From Pelagomonas calceolata (lineage: Eukaryota > Sar > Pelagophyceae > Pelagomonadales > Pelagomonadaceae): a DNA stretch of 64,000 nucleotides. Every line of letters starts with the position of its first letter. Position 1 is the stretch's first letter. Made by a program: the position numbers and the translations under genes. Of the stretch, positions 16,777-27,006 are shown piece by piece. The DNA is taken from contig CAKKNE010000005.1 in the NCBI GenBank assembly GCA_918797485.1, positions 5,022,001 to 5,086,000 on the forward strand, read 5' to 3'. The notes beneath the pieces are model-generated. The model made no database searches. It was not told where the DNA came from and saw nothing but the letters and a program-made list of their open reading frames with translations.

Positions 16777-19700
16777 ATGGAGGGCTTCGAGCGCCCGCCA
16801 ACGCGACGCGGCGCGTCACGAGGCGGACGCATTCCATTTTTTGAGCGGCACCGACGAGAAAATGCAAGGTCGGCCGGTGCGAACCTGTCGGCCGAAGACC
16901 TGCAGCGGCGCCTGCTCGCGATTGGCAACGCCGCGAAGGCGCGCAACCCGGACGGCTTCGTGGACGAGCTGAAGCGCCGCGTCGGCCCGAGCGACGGCGA
17001 CGACGACGACCTCAAGACGGTAGCCGCGCCCGCGGCGCCGCCGGAGCCGGCCGCGAGCTGGTTTTGTTTAGAACCGGGCACCCGCCTCGAGCGGGCGCTC
17101 GCGCGCGGCGACACAAAAGCAGCACGCCTCGCGCGGGCGGAGGCCACAGCGACGCTAAAACGCATCGCGGCCGACGGCGCGCTGACCGACGCCTGGTGCC
17201 GATCGCTCGTGCGCGAGGGCGCGGACGTCGGCGCGGTCTTCGCAGATGTGGAGGCCGCCGCCAAGATGTTGGATAGTCCCTGGACAAAAGACAAGTTCCA
17301 TTGCGTTGGCTTCCTCGCGCTAGCCGCGCCGCACGCCGCGGCAGCGTCGATCGTGGAAGCGGTGAGGCGCCGCGGAAGCGCCTCGTCGTCGGTCTCTAAT
17401 ATCGCAAAAGAAGTCGACGCGACGCTCAAACGGCGGGGCCTCCCGGAGCCGCGAGGCTGGCGGATGCTGATGCCTCAGCAGGACGTTTCGAACGACACTG
17501 AAGAGTGGACAGCGCTTCACAAAGCTGTGTGTGACTGCGACGTGGCGAGAGTACGAGAAATTATTGAAGCAGGCAATGTCTACGTCGACCAGTGGTCGAG
17601 CACCGGTCGACAGACACCACTTTACTGCTGTGTCCATTTTGGAGGCGGAAATCCGGAGATTGCGAAGCTGTTGCTGGAGGCCGGGGCTCGCCGAAAATTA
17701 GACGAACTTATTGACGAAACCACCGATGAGCTCCAGGCTTTGTTGCGCCGGTATCGGGTCGGTGATCTTAGCCACGACGCTCAGCCCGACGACCCGGCCT
17801 CCCCCTCCGAACGAACGACTAACGAAATCAAGGCATGGCATGACCTGCTCGAGAAGGGTGCCATCACGGAAGCCCACTTCCAGACGGCGAAAACCAAGAT
17901 CTTCTCCGCGTTCGAAAACTACGCGAGTGGAGAAGCCCTCCGCGCCACCCAAAAGACCCTCCGCGCCGGCGCCCGTGCGAGCGAGCTCCTCAAAACCCTA
18001 GAAAAGGCAGCACCGGAAGCCGCGGCGAAAGCCGAGACCTGGACGAGAGCAGAAGCCGTGGCGCGCGGCGACGCCGCCGAGCGCGCGCGCGTCGAGGCGG
18101 AGGCCCGCGCGGCGAAGCAGCGCGACGCCCTGAGCGCGCGCATCGCCGACCTGGAAACGGCGCTGGCCCGCGCGACGCAGCAGGCGGCCGCCGCGCGCCA
18201 GGCGCGCGCGCCCGAAATTGAAAAAGCGCCGGCCGACGCCGCGGCCCAGGACGTGGACGACGACACGCCGCGCGGCGTCGTCGAGGCGATCCGCCGGGCG
18301 CGCCTCGTCGACGTCGATTTATCCTCGTGCCCCGCGGCGGTCCGGGCCGGCGCGCGCGGCCTGCAGGCCTCGCTCGCCGCCGCGGCCGAGCGACTGGCCG
18401 GCGACCTCTACGAGCACCGCGCGCACTTCGTCCACGAGCTCGTCCAGAACGCCGACGACGCTAAGTACGCAAGTGACGCGGAGCTCGAGCTCGGCCTCAG
18501 GGGGCGCTGGTTCTATGCCGCGTCGAACCAAGCGCCCGGCTTTACTCGCGATGACGTCGTCGCCTTATGTGACATTAACAAGTCGACGAAGCGGTTGGAC
18601 GAGGCGACGACTGGGTCCAAAGGCATCGGCTTCAAGGCGGTCTTCGCCGTGGCCGACGCCGTCCACGTCCTGTCGAACGACTATCAGTTCGGCTTCGACA
18701 CGGCGCGCGACGGCGCCATCGGTCTTGTAAGTCCGCGCTGGTTGGACGACGTCAATCAATTGCCGCGCGCCGCGTTGGAGCGTTTTGAAGCGGGCGCCAC
18801 GGTCGTCGTGCTGGAGCTCAACGGCGACGAGGACGTCCGAGACGCCAAGGCCGCCTTAGAACAGCTCGGCGGCGACGAGGGCCGGCGCACGCTTTTATTC
18901 GCGCGCCGCCTGAGGAAGCTCTCGGTGCGCGTCGACGACGACGTGCGCGTGCTGGCGAACGTCGACGCGGCCTACCGCGTCTTCCGCCGCGGCGACGCCG
19001 TCGTCGCGTTCGGGGAGACGCCGGCGCGCGGCTGGGCCCACGCGACGCTGCCGATCTGCGCGCTGCCGCGGTCCTTCGGCTTCAGCGTGAACGCGCCCTT
19101 CGACGTCGTGGCGTCGCGCGGCGCCCTCCGGACCTCGGCGGCGAACGTCCAGCTGCGGCAGCAGATCTCCGGCGCGGTCCTCGACGCCTGCCAGGACGAT
19201 GAGCTGCGCGCGGAGATCTTCGACTTCCTCAAGCCCGACGACGACGACGACAACGGCGACGCGTTCTGGGGCGCCTGTCGCCGGGAAATTGTGGACGGCC
19301 TCGCGCGCGGCGGCGTCGCCTGCGTGCGGTGCGACGACGGCGAGCTGGCGCCGATCGACGCCGTGATGCGCTGGCCGCCGGAGGCGTCGGCGCTGGCGGC
19401 GGCACTCCGGAGTTTCGGAGATCGTAGAATTAGTGTTGGTGGACGGCGGTTGGCGCGACGCGCACCGGCTGTCGCCCCCGAGTTTAGTGTCGAAGATCTT
19501 GTCGAGTGGCTAAGTGTCTACGACCGGGTCGAGAACGATGATGCAATATTTGCTGCGCTCCTGACGGCGGAGCCGCACCTCTGGCCTTGCATTCGGCGCC
19601 TCGAGATTATTGATGTCGGTCCCGGCTGCCATGAAGCTCTCGACAACGGTCTGCTTGTCCTCGGCGGCGACGTCGCGGCGCCAGCTTTGAACATCTTCCG

Positions 19701-21894
19701 CGTGACGGACGGCGGGCCCGCGCGGCGCAAGTTCCTCGAGCGCCACGGCGTACCGGCGACCATTTCGGTGAAGGACGCCTACGCCTACGCCTTAGATGCG
19801 GCGGCGAGGGGCGACGGAGCATTCACGGATGCCGCCGATGAGTCTTACGACGAGCGCTGGTGGGCGCTCCTCGACCTGCTCCGCCGCGCCGTCGCAGCGG
19901 GCGATTCAAGCTTACTGGAAGACCCGCGCGCCTCGACGGTCATCCGCGTGCCGCTGGTCGAGGGCGAGGCGGCGCTCGCGGGCGACGTCAATCAGGCGAC
20001 GTTCCTCGGTGCCCCTGCGTTCCTCCCGCCTGATTTAGACGCTGCGATCGGTGCGCTCGTTGGCGATGGGCCGTCGACGGCCGCGGTCGCCACGCGGACG
20101 CCGACGGCCGGTCCGTACCCGGCGCGCGGCGCGGCCGTCGAGTGGGAGGCGCTGCTCGACGGCCTCGGCTGCCGGCGGCCGCGCCTCGACGAGCTCGGCT
20201 TCGAGGTCCGAGCCGCGGCCGGCGCCGCCCTCGCCAGCGCGTCCTTCTGGACGGCGCTGCGGCCCTTCGCCGCGGCGTACGTCGAACGGCGCCTCGACGA
20301 CGCGGAGACGCTCGCGTTTCTGCGGAGCCTACCGGCGAAGCGCGTCGACGGCGAGGTCAAGTGTCTGCGCGACCTGTTCCTGCGCGACGCCTTCTACCCG
20401 CTCTGCGGCGGTCTGCTGCCCTACGCGTTCGAGCGCGGCGACGGCGCCGACGGCTTCCCGAGCCTCGCGACGACGGGCGCGCAGGCGACGCGGTCCCTCG
20501 TCGCCAAGCTCGTGCGATCGGACCCGTCGGACGCCGCCGACGCGCGCGCGGCCCTGGAAGTGCTGGCCGGGGCGACGCGGAAGGACGGCGTCTTCCAGGC
20601 GGCGGCGGCGCTCTACGGCGTCGCCGCGATGAAGCTCGCGGCTGTGAACCAGCCGTGGGTGCTGGTGGAGGCCGACGACGAACTTCAGCTCGAGCTGCCG
20701 ACGAACTGCGTCTGGGACGACAACGAGCAGCTCTGCGAGCTGGCGCGCGCCAAGCGCCTGGCGCCCTTCTACGCGGGCTCGCGAGGCGCCGAGCAGGCGC
20801 TCGTCGCCGCGGGCGTCGAGCCCAAGCTCGGGAAATGTAGAGATTTCCTCGCGATCCTCGACGCACTCCGCGGGTCTGTCGTCGAGGCGTCGGACGCTGC
20901 TTCACTCTCGCGCGAGTGCTACCGGCGCCTCGCCGAGGCCTGCGTCGCGTCGACCGCGGACCGGGCCGCCTGCGCCAACTCCTTCGTCGCGCAGCGGCTC
21001 ATCCTCGTCCCGAAACCTGGTGGGGCGGTCCTGGTGGCGCTGCGGGCCGACGAGGCCTACTGGGACGTCTCCGCGCATTTACGGCATACCGCTCTCGACC
21101 ACTACGCGCTGTCGCACCACTTCGACGCGTCGCTACGGACGTTTTTTGTGGACGTGCTGGGCGTGAATCCCGAGCTTCTCGAGGAGCCGGCCGTGAGCAG
21201 CAACGGTCACACTATTCCGGGGACCGGCGAGCCGTCGACAATCCAAGATGGGTTGCGGTCCGCGGACCTGGCGGCGCCACCATCGACCGGCGCCGCCGGC
21301 GCCGCGCCGACGGAAGCTTTGGCGCGCGCGGCGCTGGCGCGCGTGGCCGAGGGCGACGCGGCGCATTTGCCGCCGTCTTTCCGGGCCCTACCCGCCTCGC
21401 TCGACGCGTTCGCCGCCGCGTGCCGATCCCTGGGCGTGAACCCGCGCGCGGTGGCCATCGCGGAGCCCGATCGGTGCGCATTTTTGCTGGACGGCTGCGT
21501 GATCCTCTCGGCCGGGCGCATGCGGCGCATCCGCCGCGACGACACGCCGTTTCTCGTTACGGAGCTCCTTCACGGCCTGGCCCACGCCGCGGAGGAGGAC
21601 CACGGTTCCGCACACGACGCGTGCCTCCAAGCGCTCCACGCCTACGCGTTTCCGCGTTTGGCCGGAGGACCGCCGCCGCCACCGGCCCCGGCGGTTCCGG
21701 CCGACGGTCCGTTCGGTCGCCAGCAGCCGCCCGCGCCGCCTCCCGCCATGGCACCGCGCGGGCCCCGGCCAGCCGAAGGCGATGCGTTCGGCCGGCCGCC
21801 GGCTCCGGCTCGCGCGCGGCCGCCGTGCCGCTTCTTCGCCCGCGGGCTGTGCCGCAACGGAGCCGCGTGCCGCTTTTCGCACGGCGACCTCTAG
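16777..21894 (+). CDS. Ankyrin-HATPase (sacsin/NO VEIN-like)-CCCH protein
   Basis: 1,705 residues, one exon. In order: a SAP-like helix (LSAEDLQRRLLAIGNAAKAR), two ankyrin-type repeats (about 243-305), a coiled coil (about 390-500), then a GHKL/HATPase_c domain of the sacsin/NO VEIN type (about 530-690) with N-box HFVHELVQNADDAKY and G-box GSKGIGFKAVF. About 800 Ala/Asp-rich residues without known motif follow. Near the C-terminus ELLHGLAH (about 1594) resembles an HExxH zinc helix but lacks the Glu. It ends with one CCCH zinc finger (C-x7-C-x5-C-x3-H, about 1682-1702), suggesting RNA binding. Possible chaperone-like ATPase; the full architecture is unfamiliar to me. Confidence 0.8.
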   Translation: MEGFERPPTRRGASRGGRIPFFERHRRENARSAGANLSAEDLQRRLLAIGNAAKARNPDGFVDELKRRVGPSDGDDDDLKTVAAPAAPPEPAASWFCLEPGTRLERALARGDTKAARLARAEATATLKRIAADGALTDAWCRSLVREGADVGAVFADVEAAAKMLDSPWTKDKFHCVGFLALAAPHAAAASIVEAVRRRGSASSSVSNIAKEVDATLKRRGLPEPRGWRMLMPQQDVSNDTEEWTALHKAVCDCDVARVREIIEAGNVYVDQWSSTGRQTPLYCCVHFGGGNPEIAKLLLEAGARRKLDELIDETTDELQALLRRYRVGDLSHDAQPDDPASPSERTTNEIKAWHDLLEKGAITEAHFQTAKTKIFSAFENYASGEALRATQKTLRAGARASELLKTLEKAAPEAAAKAETWTRAEAVARGDAAERARVEAEARAAKQRDALSARIADLETALARATQQAAAARQARAPEIEKAPADAAAQDVDDDTPRGVVEAIRRARLVDVDLSSCPAAVRAGARGLQASLAAAAERLAGDLYEHRAHFVHELVQNADDAKYASDAELELGLRGRWFYAASNQAPGFTRDDVVALCDINKSTKRLDEATTGSKGIGFKAVFAVADAVHVLSNDYQFGFDTARDGAIGLVSPRWLDDVNQLPRAALERFEAGATVVVLELNGDEDVRDAKAALEQLGGDEGRRTLLFARRLRKLSVRVDDDVRVLANVDAAYRVFRRGDAVVAFGETPARGWAHATLPICALPRSFGFSVNAPFDVVASRGALRTSAANVQLRQQISGAVLDACQDDELRAEIFDFLKPDDDDDNGDAFWGACRREIVDGLARGGVACVRCDDGELAPIDAVMRWPPEASALAAALRSFGDRRISVGGRRLARRAPAVAPEFSVEDLVEWLSVYDRVENDDAIFAALLTAEPHLWPCIRRLEIIDVGPGCHEALDNGLLVLGGDVAAPALNIFRVTDGGPARRKFLERHGVPATISVKDAYAYALDAAARGDGAFTDAADESYDERWWALLDLLRRAVAAGDSSLLEDPRASTVIRVPLVEGEAALAGDVNQATFLGAPAFLPPDLDAAIGALVGDGPSTAAVATRTPTAGPYPARGAAVEWEALLDGLGCRRPRLDELGFEVRAAAGAALASASFWTALRPFAAAYVERRLDDAETLAFLRSLPAKRVDGEVKCLRDLFLRDAFYPLCGGLLPYAFERGDGADGFPSLATTGAQATRSLVAKLVRSDPSDAADARAALEVLAGATRKDGVFQAAAALYGVAAMKLAAVNQPWVLVEADDELQLELPTNCVWDDNEQLCELARAKRLAPFYAGSRGAEQALVAAGVEPKLGKCRDFLAILDALRGSVVEASDAASLSRECYRRLAEACVASTADRAACANSFVAQRLILVPKPGGAVLVALRADEAYWDVSAHLRHTALDHYALSHHFDASLRTFFVDVLGVNPELLEEPAVSSNGHTIPGTGEPSTIQDGLRSADLAAPPSTGAAGAAPTEALARAALARVAEGDAAHLPPSFRALPASLDAFAAACRSLGVNPRAVAIAEPDRCAFLLDGCVILSAGRMRRIRRDDTPFLVTELLHGLAHAAEEDHGSAHDACLQALHAYAFPRLAGGPPPPPAPAVPADGPFGRQQPPAPPPAMAPRGPRPAEGDAFGRPPAPARARPPCRFFARGLCRNGAACRFSHGDL

Positions 21895-22214
21895 TGTAGT
21901 TGTTTTCTTATGTATATCGATGTTTCTCACGCCGCAGCTGACTAAGCAGGTTGCGGCAGGGCCCGGATTGGGGCTAGAAAGGGGGGGGATTGTGACCGAC
22001 CGCAGGATGGAATTCCTCGGCGCGGACGGCGCCCGCCCGGCGGGCGCCGCCGCGAGTCATAGAGCGCGGAGTCGGTGAGGGGAAAGTCGAGGGGAGGCGC
22101 GGCGGGGGGGCGGACGTAGGTGCCCCCCGCCGCGGCAGCGGTGCGCAGATAGGCGCAGAGCGTTCGATGTTCTTCTCGAGCAGGAACGGGACGATGGACT
22201 CGTCGAAAGTGGCC
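21895..22214. other. Convergent intergenic gap
   Basis: Between the 3' ends of the HATPase and HSF-type genes. On the minus strand a frame different from the HSF frame stays open through it (about 22248-21974), starting SSEATFDESIVPFLLEKN, which looks more protein-like than chance; a missed 3' intron of the HSF gene is possible. Otherwise nothing recognised. Confidence 0.35.
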
Positions 22215-22982
22215 TCAGATGATATCGATCTGGGCGGCGGAGCACGTAGGGCTCCGGTCGTTGCGCGGTCTTTTAGGTTCTTTGCTAGCGTCGTGCGCCG
22301 AGTCGCTGGCGTCATCCGCCGGGCGCTTCGGCGCCGGCGCCGGCGCCGCGGCGGCCGCCGCCGCGGCCAACCCCAATAAGGCGTCGGCGGCCGACGCGTC
22401 GGGCGGCTTGGGCTTCGGTTGTGGAGGGCGCCGCTTCTCGCGGACGACGCGCCACAACCTATCGGGATCGTCTCTGGTAAAGTGAGGGTGCACGAACCGG
22501 GCCGTCCGCGCGTGGTCCGGCGCCACGGCCCGCGACGTGCCGTTGAGCATGCGGAAACTGTAGAGGTTCATCATCCTGGTAAAGGACGTCCAGTTGCGGT
22601 GCCGGAAGTAGACGGGGCAGACCTCGGCCGCGAAGGCGCGCGGGTCCGAGACGCGCAAGACGTTCCCGCAGCTCTCCCAGGACACGAGCGTCCCGGGCCG
22701 GTCGGCGAGCTCGTGGAGCTGGCGCACGAAGGGCGCGACCCACCTCGCTTGCGCTCTAGCTGCCGGACCACCGCGCGGAGGCCGCGGCGCCGCCGCGCGC
22801 GTCGGCGGCGGCACGGGCAGCGGGACGAAGCCCGGCGGCGCCAGGCCCGGCCGCGGCTGCTGGAGGACGGCGACCTGGCCGTCGGGCAGGGCCACGATCG
22901 TGCCCGGGGGCAACAAGTGAGGGTGCACCGGACCTGATGGTGCACCGCCCGCCGCGGCGGCCCGCGGCGCCGGCGAGGCCAT
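22215..22982 (-). CDS. HSF-type DNA-binding transcription factor
   Basis: 255 residues. The HSF DNA-binding domain spans about 82-170: FVRQLHELADRPGTLVSW, then the recognition region VYFRHRNWTSFTRMMNLYSF with the invariant aromatic and Phe/Arg pattern, where canonical HSFs have FKHNNFSSFVRQLN. A Pro/Ala-rich N-terminus precedes it, and a basic C-terminus with KRP and PKRPRND, probably an NLS, follows. No heptad-repeat trimerisation region is visible, so it may bind as a monomer or the C-terminus may be misread. HSF-type factors are strongly expanded in stramenopiles. Confidence 0.85.
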   Translation of the reverse strand: MASPAPRAAAAGGAPSGPVHPHLLPPGTIVALPDGQVAVLQQPRPGLAPPGFVPLPVPPPTRAAAPRPPRGGPAARAQARWVAPFVRQLHELADRPGTLVSWESCGNVLRVSDPRAFAAEVCPVYFRHRNWTSFTRMMNLYSFRMLNGTSRAVAPDHARTARFVHPHFTRDDPDRLWRVVREKRRPPQPKPKPPDASAADALLGLAAAAAAAAPAPAPKRPADDASDSAHDASKEPKRPRNDRSPTCSAAQIDII

Positions 22983-23324
22983 CCTATTGAGAAAGATGGG
23001 TTCCGGGCAGCGCCCGCCTCGCCGTCAGACTCGCGTTCCCCGCCGCGGCGCCCCGCGAATGTCACCTCGCACTCCTTGAGGCATTTCTCCCATCAGAGTG
23101 ACTCCACGTGCGGCGTTGGAGTGGTATCGGGGCCGCGCGGAGCGGTCCCGAGGGCCTCGGGGACGAACGCGCGATTTTGGGTGGCTTGTGTGTCGCCGCG
23201 CGGCGCGCGCCGGCTCCTTCCTAGGAGTAGTACGGACGCCGCATGCCACGTGGCCGAGGCCAGTCTCGCCGCGGGCCTGAGAACCCAAAATACGCGGCCA
23301 CTACTACTAAACCCCAACCCTTAC
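22983..23324. other. Upstream region of the HSF gene
   Basis: Promoter side of the HSF-type gene and 3' flank of the docking-like coiled-coil gene. No gene and no GCTAG-dyad motif seen. Confidence 0.45.
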
Positions 23325-25268
23325 TCAGCCGAACTTCGGGAAGTCCCTGATCAATTGCGCCGCCCGGTCTTGCGCACAGCCCTTGACCTTCGACATGGGT
23401 AAAGGATGGAGGTTGTTGATGGGCTTGCCCGCCTCCTTGAGCCACTCGTCCTGGGCCTTCTTGCGCGCCGCTTTGCTGCCCTTGGCGGCGCCGGGGCCTT
23501 CCGACAACTCCTCCAGTTTAGAAGCTCTTTTCTTCTCGGCCTCCGCCCGAATGGCCGACTCGTACTGCCTTGCTGCACTCTTCTTGATGAACGATCGAGC
23601 GGGAACCAACTCCGAGGGGTCGCCCGGCGCCAGCCCGTCGTCGGCCTCGTCCTCGTCGACGGCCGTCAAGAAGACACTTTCCTTGACGGACTTCTCGTTC
23701 TCCTTCTGCTCCTCCGACTTGATGCGCAAGTTGTTGCCCGGGGCGAGCGAGACGTTCATCTCATCAACACTGGGATCCTCGAGCACCAGCGCGCCTTCCG
23801 TTTCTTTATCACCACCTCCTAACAACTCAATCATCTTCACGAGCATGGCTTCGGACAGCACCAGAGCTTCGGCCGTCTCGATCGTCTTTGGGTCGGGCGC
23901 GCCTTTTTTGACTAGATCAGGTTGGTCCTCCAGTAAGTTAAAGTAAGGTATCAACCTTTCATACAAACCAACCGCTCCCGTCCTCAAGCCAATCAGCGTG
24001 CCTTCCAGTCTTTCACAATCCTGCGTTGTGGTCTTCAGCTCTGCTCTAGCTGTATCAATGTCCTTTTCCAAGTCATCGGCCACGTCGCGATTCATCTCCG
24101 TCGTCCCGATGCCCGACGCCCGCAACTCGGAGAATCTTTTTTCAAGTTTCTCCCTCATTTGTTTGGCTCCAGCTAGTCTCGAGTCCGCATCCCTCTTCTC
24201 CAAGACTAACTGCTTCTTGTTCTCCTTCTGCTTCTTGATCTTTTCCACAACTTCCGCCAGTGAATTGACACCGGTCACTTTCCGCACTTCACTAAAATCT
24301 TCGTCGAGCTGGTTAAACTCCTTTTCTAGCGCGTCATGGGCCTTCCTCAGTCCTTTCAGCTCCTCCTTCTTCGCATTCAACTTGTCCATGAGCTTCTGCT
24401 CGCCCTCCTCCGTCAGGTCGCCGGCCATCTCGGCGTTGAACAGGGCCCGTTCCCGCTTCCGTTCGGCGTCCCACCCTTTCATCTTCGCGGCTTGTTCTTT
24501 TTCGGCTTCTCTTTGCATGAGACTACGTTTCATTTCATCCCCTTCGACCTCCATCTCGTACTGCTTCTCGTGGACCTGTACAAGTAACCCTTGGACCGCC
24601 GCTTCGATCTGCCTCGTCATCGCGACCATGTCCGCGTGTTCTCTGATTGCGGCATCTCTAGCTTCCTGCAAGTGTCCTAAGTGGCAATCATATTTAATTT
24701 GCGTCTTTTCCAGTCGTTCTTTCACGTGTTCCAATTGCCTTTTGTAGTGGCACTCCCGATCCAATTTGTCCTGTACGACTTGGATCTTCGCGAGCAGCTC
24801 ATTGATCGTGACAGAGTAGGGGTTCTCGGGTCGCAGCATGTCCTCGACACCATCATTCTGCGCTTTTAAATCCCGCAACACGTCCAACCTTTTCTTAAGC
24901 TCCAGCGCCTTGATGTCGCACTGCGTCCTTATCTCATTAAATTTTTTGGCCGCGAAATTGACGCCCCACTCCATCATGTCTAGAGGGGTGACCCCTTTGA
25001 AGCCCGACCCGCCCTTCGCCGCTTTGGTGGACGCGTCGACGTTCGTGACGTTGAAGGCCTGGCCGAACTCGTGGGGCACGCGCGGCATCTCATTGTAGCC
25101 GGGAGCTAGTCGTCGCACGGCTTCCTGGAGCTCCTGCTTGTTGAACGTCGGCTTCTTGATGGGCTTGCCGAAGCGATCGAGCGGCGTCAGCTGCTGCTTC
25201 TTCTTCTTCTTTTTGAGCTTCGCGAGCTGGCTCGGCTTCTTCTCGACGACCGCGAGTTCCTGGGCCAT
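23325..25268 (-). CDS. Coiled-coil protein, outer dynein arm docking-like
   Basis: 647 residues. After a basic N-terminus (KLKKKKKKQQLTPLDRFGKP), residues 90-460 are near-continuous coiled coil with few Gly/Pro. The segment FSEVRKVTGVNSLAEVVEKI (about 330) matches the motif of the CCDC151/CCDC114/CCDC63 family, which docks outer dynein arms on axonemal microtubules. The C-terminal 150 residues are charged and probably disordered. If correct it implies a flagellated stage. The family call rests on one motif plus architecture. A promoter motif lies 297 bp upstream. Confidence 0.6.
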   Translation of the reverse strand: MAQELAVVEKKPSQLAKLKKKKKKQQLTPLDRFGKPIKKPTFNKQELQEAVRRLAPGYNEMPRVPHEFGQAFNVTNVDASTKAAKGGSGFKGVTPLDMMEWGVNFAAKKFNEIRTQCDIKALELKKRLDVLRDLKAQNDGVEDMLRPENPYSVTINELLAKIQVVQDKLDRECHYKRQLEHVKERLEKTQIKYDCHLGHLQEARDAAIREHADMVAMTRQIEAAVQGLLVQVHEKQYEMEVEGDEMKRSLMQREAEKEQAAKMKGWDAERKRERALFNAEMAGDLTEEGEQKLMDKLNAKKEELKGLRKAHDALEKEFNQLDEDFSEVRKVTGVNSLAEVVEKIKKQKENKKQLVLEKRDADSRLAGAKQMREKLEKRFSELRASGIGTTEMNRDVADDLEKDIDTARAELKTTTQDCERLEGTLIGLRTGAVGLYERLIPYFNLLEDQPDLVKKGAPDPKTIETAEALVLSEAMLVKMIELLGGGDKETEGALVLEDPSVDEMNVSLAPGNNLRIKSEEQKENEKSVKESVFLTAVDEDEADDGLAPGDPSELVPARSFIKKSAARQYESAIRAEAEKKRASKLEELSEGPGAAKGSKAARKKAQDEWLKEAGKPINNLHPLPMSKVKGCAQDRAAQLIRDFPKFG

Positions 25269-25564
25269 GGTGGCGGGTGCTCCCGGCTAGGCCGGGCTCT
25301 GGGGGAGATAGGCTTGGGTGCTGCCCGCTGCGCGTCGCGTGCAGCCCGGTGGTCCGGTTCGGCGGGAGAAGTCGTTAAATAGCTGCCTCGCGGGCCCTGC
25401 TCCTCTCGCGGCGGCGCGCGGCCCGCCTTAGTGCGCTGAGGGCCAAGTTTGCTTGCCGCGTTAGGCTAGTAGGGCCTCTCCCCGGCGTGCTTTGCGGCCG
25501 CCTTCGAGCCCTCGGCGTGCGTGCGCATACCTCTAGTCCCCCGAGGAAAGCTCTGGGGAAAGGT

Positions 25565-25587
25565 GCTAGCGGCTCTAAGACACTAGC
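25565..25587 (-). promoter_or_regulatory. GCTAG-dyad promoter motif, copy 7
   Basis: GCTAGCGGCTCTAAGACACTA-type read, between divergent genes: 199 bp upstream of ATG 25786 (+) and 297 bp upstream of ATG 25268 (-). The surrounding 25269-25785 gap has no gene. Confidence 0.65.
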
Positions 25588-25785
25588 AAGCACTGAGAGG
25601 AGAAGAGGGGGACGAGCGCTACGTGCGCTGCGCGCGCACGGCTGGTGTAGCCTCAGAGCAGCAGCGACTCGTGCTGGACGCAACGCCGCGCCCGAGCGCT
25701 GGCTTGTGCGACCGCTAAGTCTCAGTTTCTTGCAGCCAAGCAGACGCCGCGCGCGGCGGCGCAGCGGTGCGCAGCCCAAGAAACG

Positions 25786-27006
25786 ATGGCGGACCTGCGC
25801 CGCCGATTAGTGGCCTTCTACCAGCGCCACAACCCGACGAACCTGGCCCAGATCGACGCCATCCTGACGGCCTGGGGCCACAACGAGTCGGAACTGTGGC
25901 GCCAGATGGCCGCCAAGTACGGCCAGCGCGCCGTCGACGACGCGGCCGCGGCGTGGCGCGCGCCGCCGGCGACCGGCTTCTCGGCGCCAGACCCTCGAAT
26001 CGCCGCGGCGAAGCGGGTCGCCGCCGCCGCGAGCGCCGCGCCGCCGACCGTGCTCCGGCCGATCGCGCCGCCCGCCTTCGGCGCGGGCTTCGCCGCCGCG
26101 CCGCGGCCCTTCGCGGGCCGCGGCTTCGGCCCGGCGCCCCCGTACGCGCCGCCGCCACAACCGTACGCGCCGCCGCGACCGTACGCGCCGCCGCGCCCGG
26201 CCGCGCCACCACCACCCTGGGACCTGCTCGCCGAGGTCTGCGCCGTCGCGGCGCTGCCGCGCGAGGCTTCCGAGCGCGGGGACAACGTCGACGCCATCGA
26301 GAAAGTGCAGGAGGAGCGCCACGGGACTGCGACGCACGAGGCCTGCTGCGCGCGGCGCTGCCTCCAAAAATTGTCAGAGGCCGGCAAGGCCTTCACGCGC
26401 CAGAGCGGCGGGTTTTTGAAGGCGCTGCGCGGGGGCGCGCCCCTCGTGGCGTCCGTCGGCGGCGCGTCTGGGAGTGCCGACACGACCTTCGTGTTAGTGG
26501 ACCGAATGTTGTTGCTGAGCCTGCGGGCGTCGCTGAACTTGGTCCCGGCGCCGGCGTCGACGGCCCACGCGGCCGGCGCCACGGCCGTCGCGGCCTTCGC
26601 CGCGCAGATCCAGCGCGCGGCGCCGTGGCGCGCGGCCGTCGCCGTCGCGGCGGCGCGGCCCGCGGCGGCGGGACCCAGCGCCGACGACGCCGCGCGGGCC
26701 CTGCGGCGCGACCTCAAGGACGCGAAGCACAGAGCCAAGCGCGAGACGGGCGACGCGATCGCCGCGCTGCGCCGCCTCACCGCGCGGCGGGTCCCGGGTT
26801 TGAATGACCCCTGGGCCTTACCCCGGGTCACGAACGAGTTCTTCGACGCGCTCTCGGCCATCAACCCCGACGGCTGCAGCGACGGCCGGAAGCTCTCGGA
26901 GACGCCCGACGGCGACGCGCTCGCGGCGCTGCTGGACGTGCTCCGCTTCGCGGCCGGCCTCGACGCGCTGTCGCAGAAGCAGCAGGCGCGTCGTCCCGCG
27001 CGCTAG
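25786..27006 (+). CDS. Hypothetical protein with N-terminal helical module
   Basis: 406 residues. The first 45 (RLVAFYQRHNPTNLAQIDAI, then LTAWGHNESELWRQMAAKYG) form a two-helix module of the type L-x-x-F-Y-x-x-x-x-P-x-x-x-x-x-I-D-x-I-L found at the start of many stramenopile proteins of unknown function. A Pro/Ala/Tyr linker with PYAPP repeats (about 110-145) follows, then a helical Ala-rich domain (150-400). No enzyme motif seen. I cannot assign a role. Confidence 0.6.
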   Translation: MADLRRRLVAFYQRHNPTNLAQIDAILTAWGHNESELWRQMAAKYGQRAVDDAAAAWRAPPATGFSAPDPRIAAAKRVAAAASAAPPTVLRPIAPPAFGAGFAAAPRPFAGRGFGPAPPYAPPPQPYAPPRPYAPPRPAAPPPPWDLLAEVCAVAALPREASERGDNVDAIEKVQEERHGTATHEACCARRCLQKLSEAGKAFTRQSGGFLKALRGGAPLVASVGGASGSADTTFVLVDRMLLLSLRASLNLVPAPASTAHAAGATAVAAFAAQIQRAAPWRAAVAVAAARPAAAGPSADDAARALRRDLKDAKHRAKRETGDAIAALRRLTARRVPGLNDPWALPRVTNEFFDALSAINPDGCSDGRKLSETPDGDALAALLDVLRFAAGLDALSQKQQARRPAR

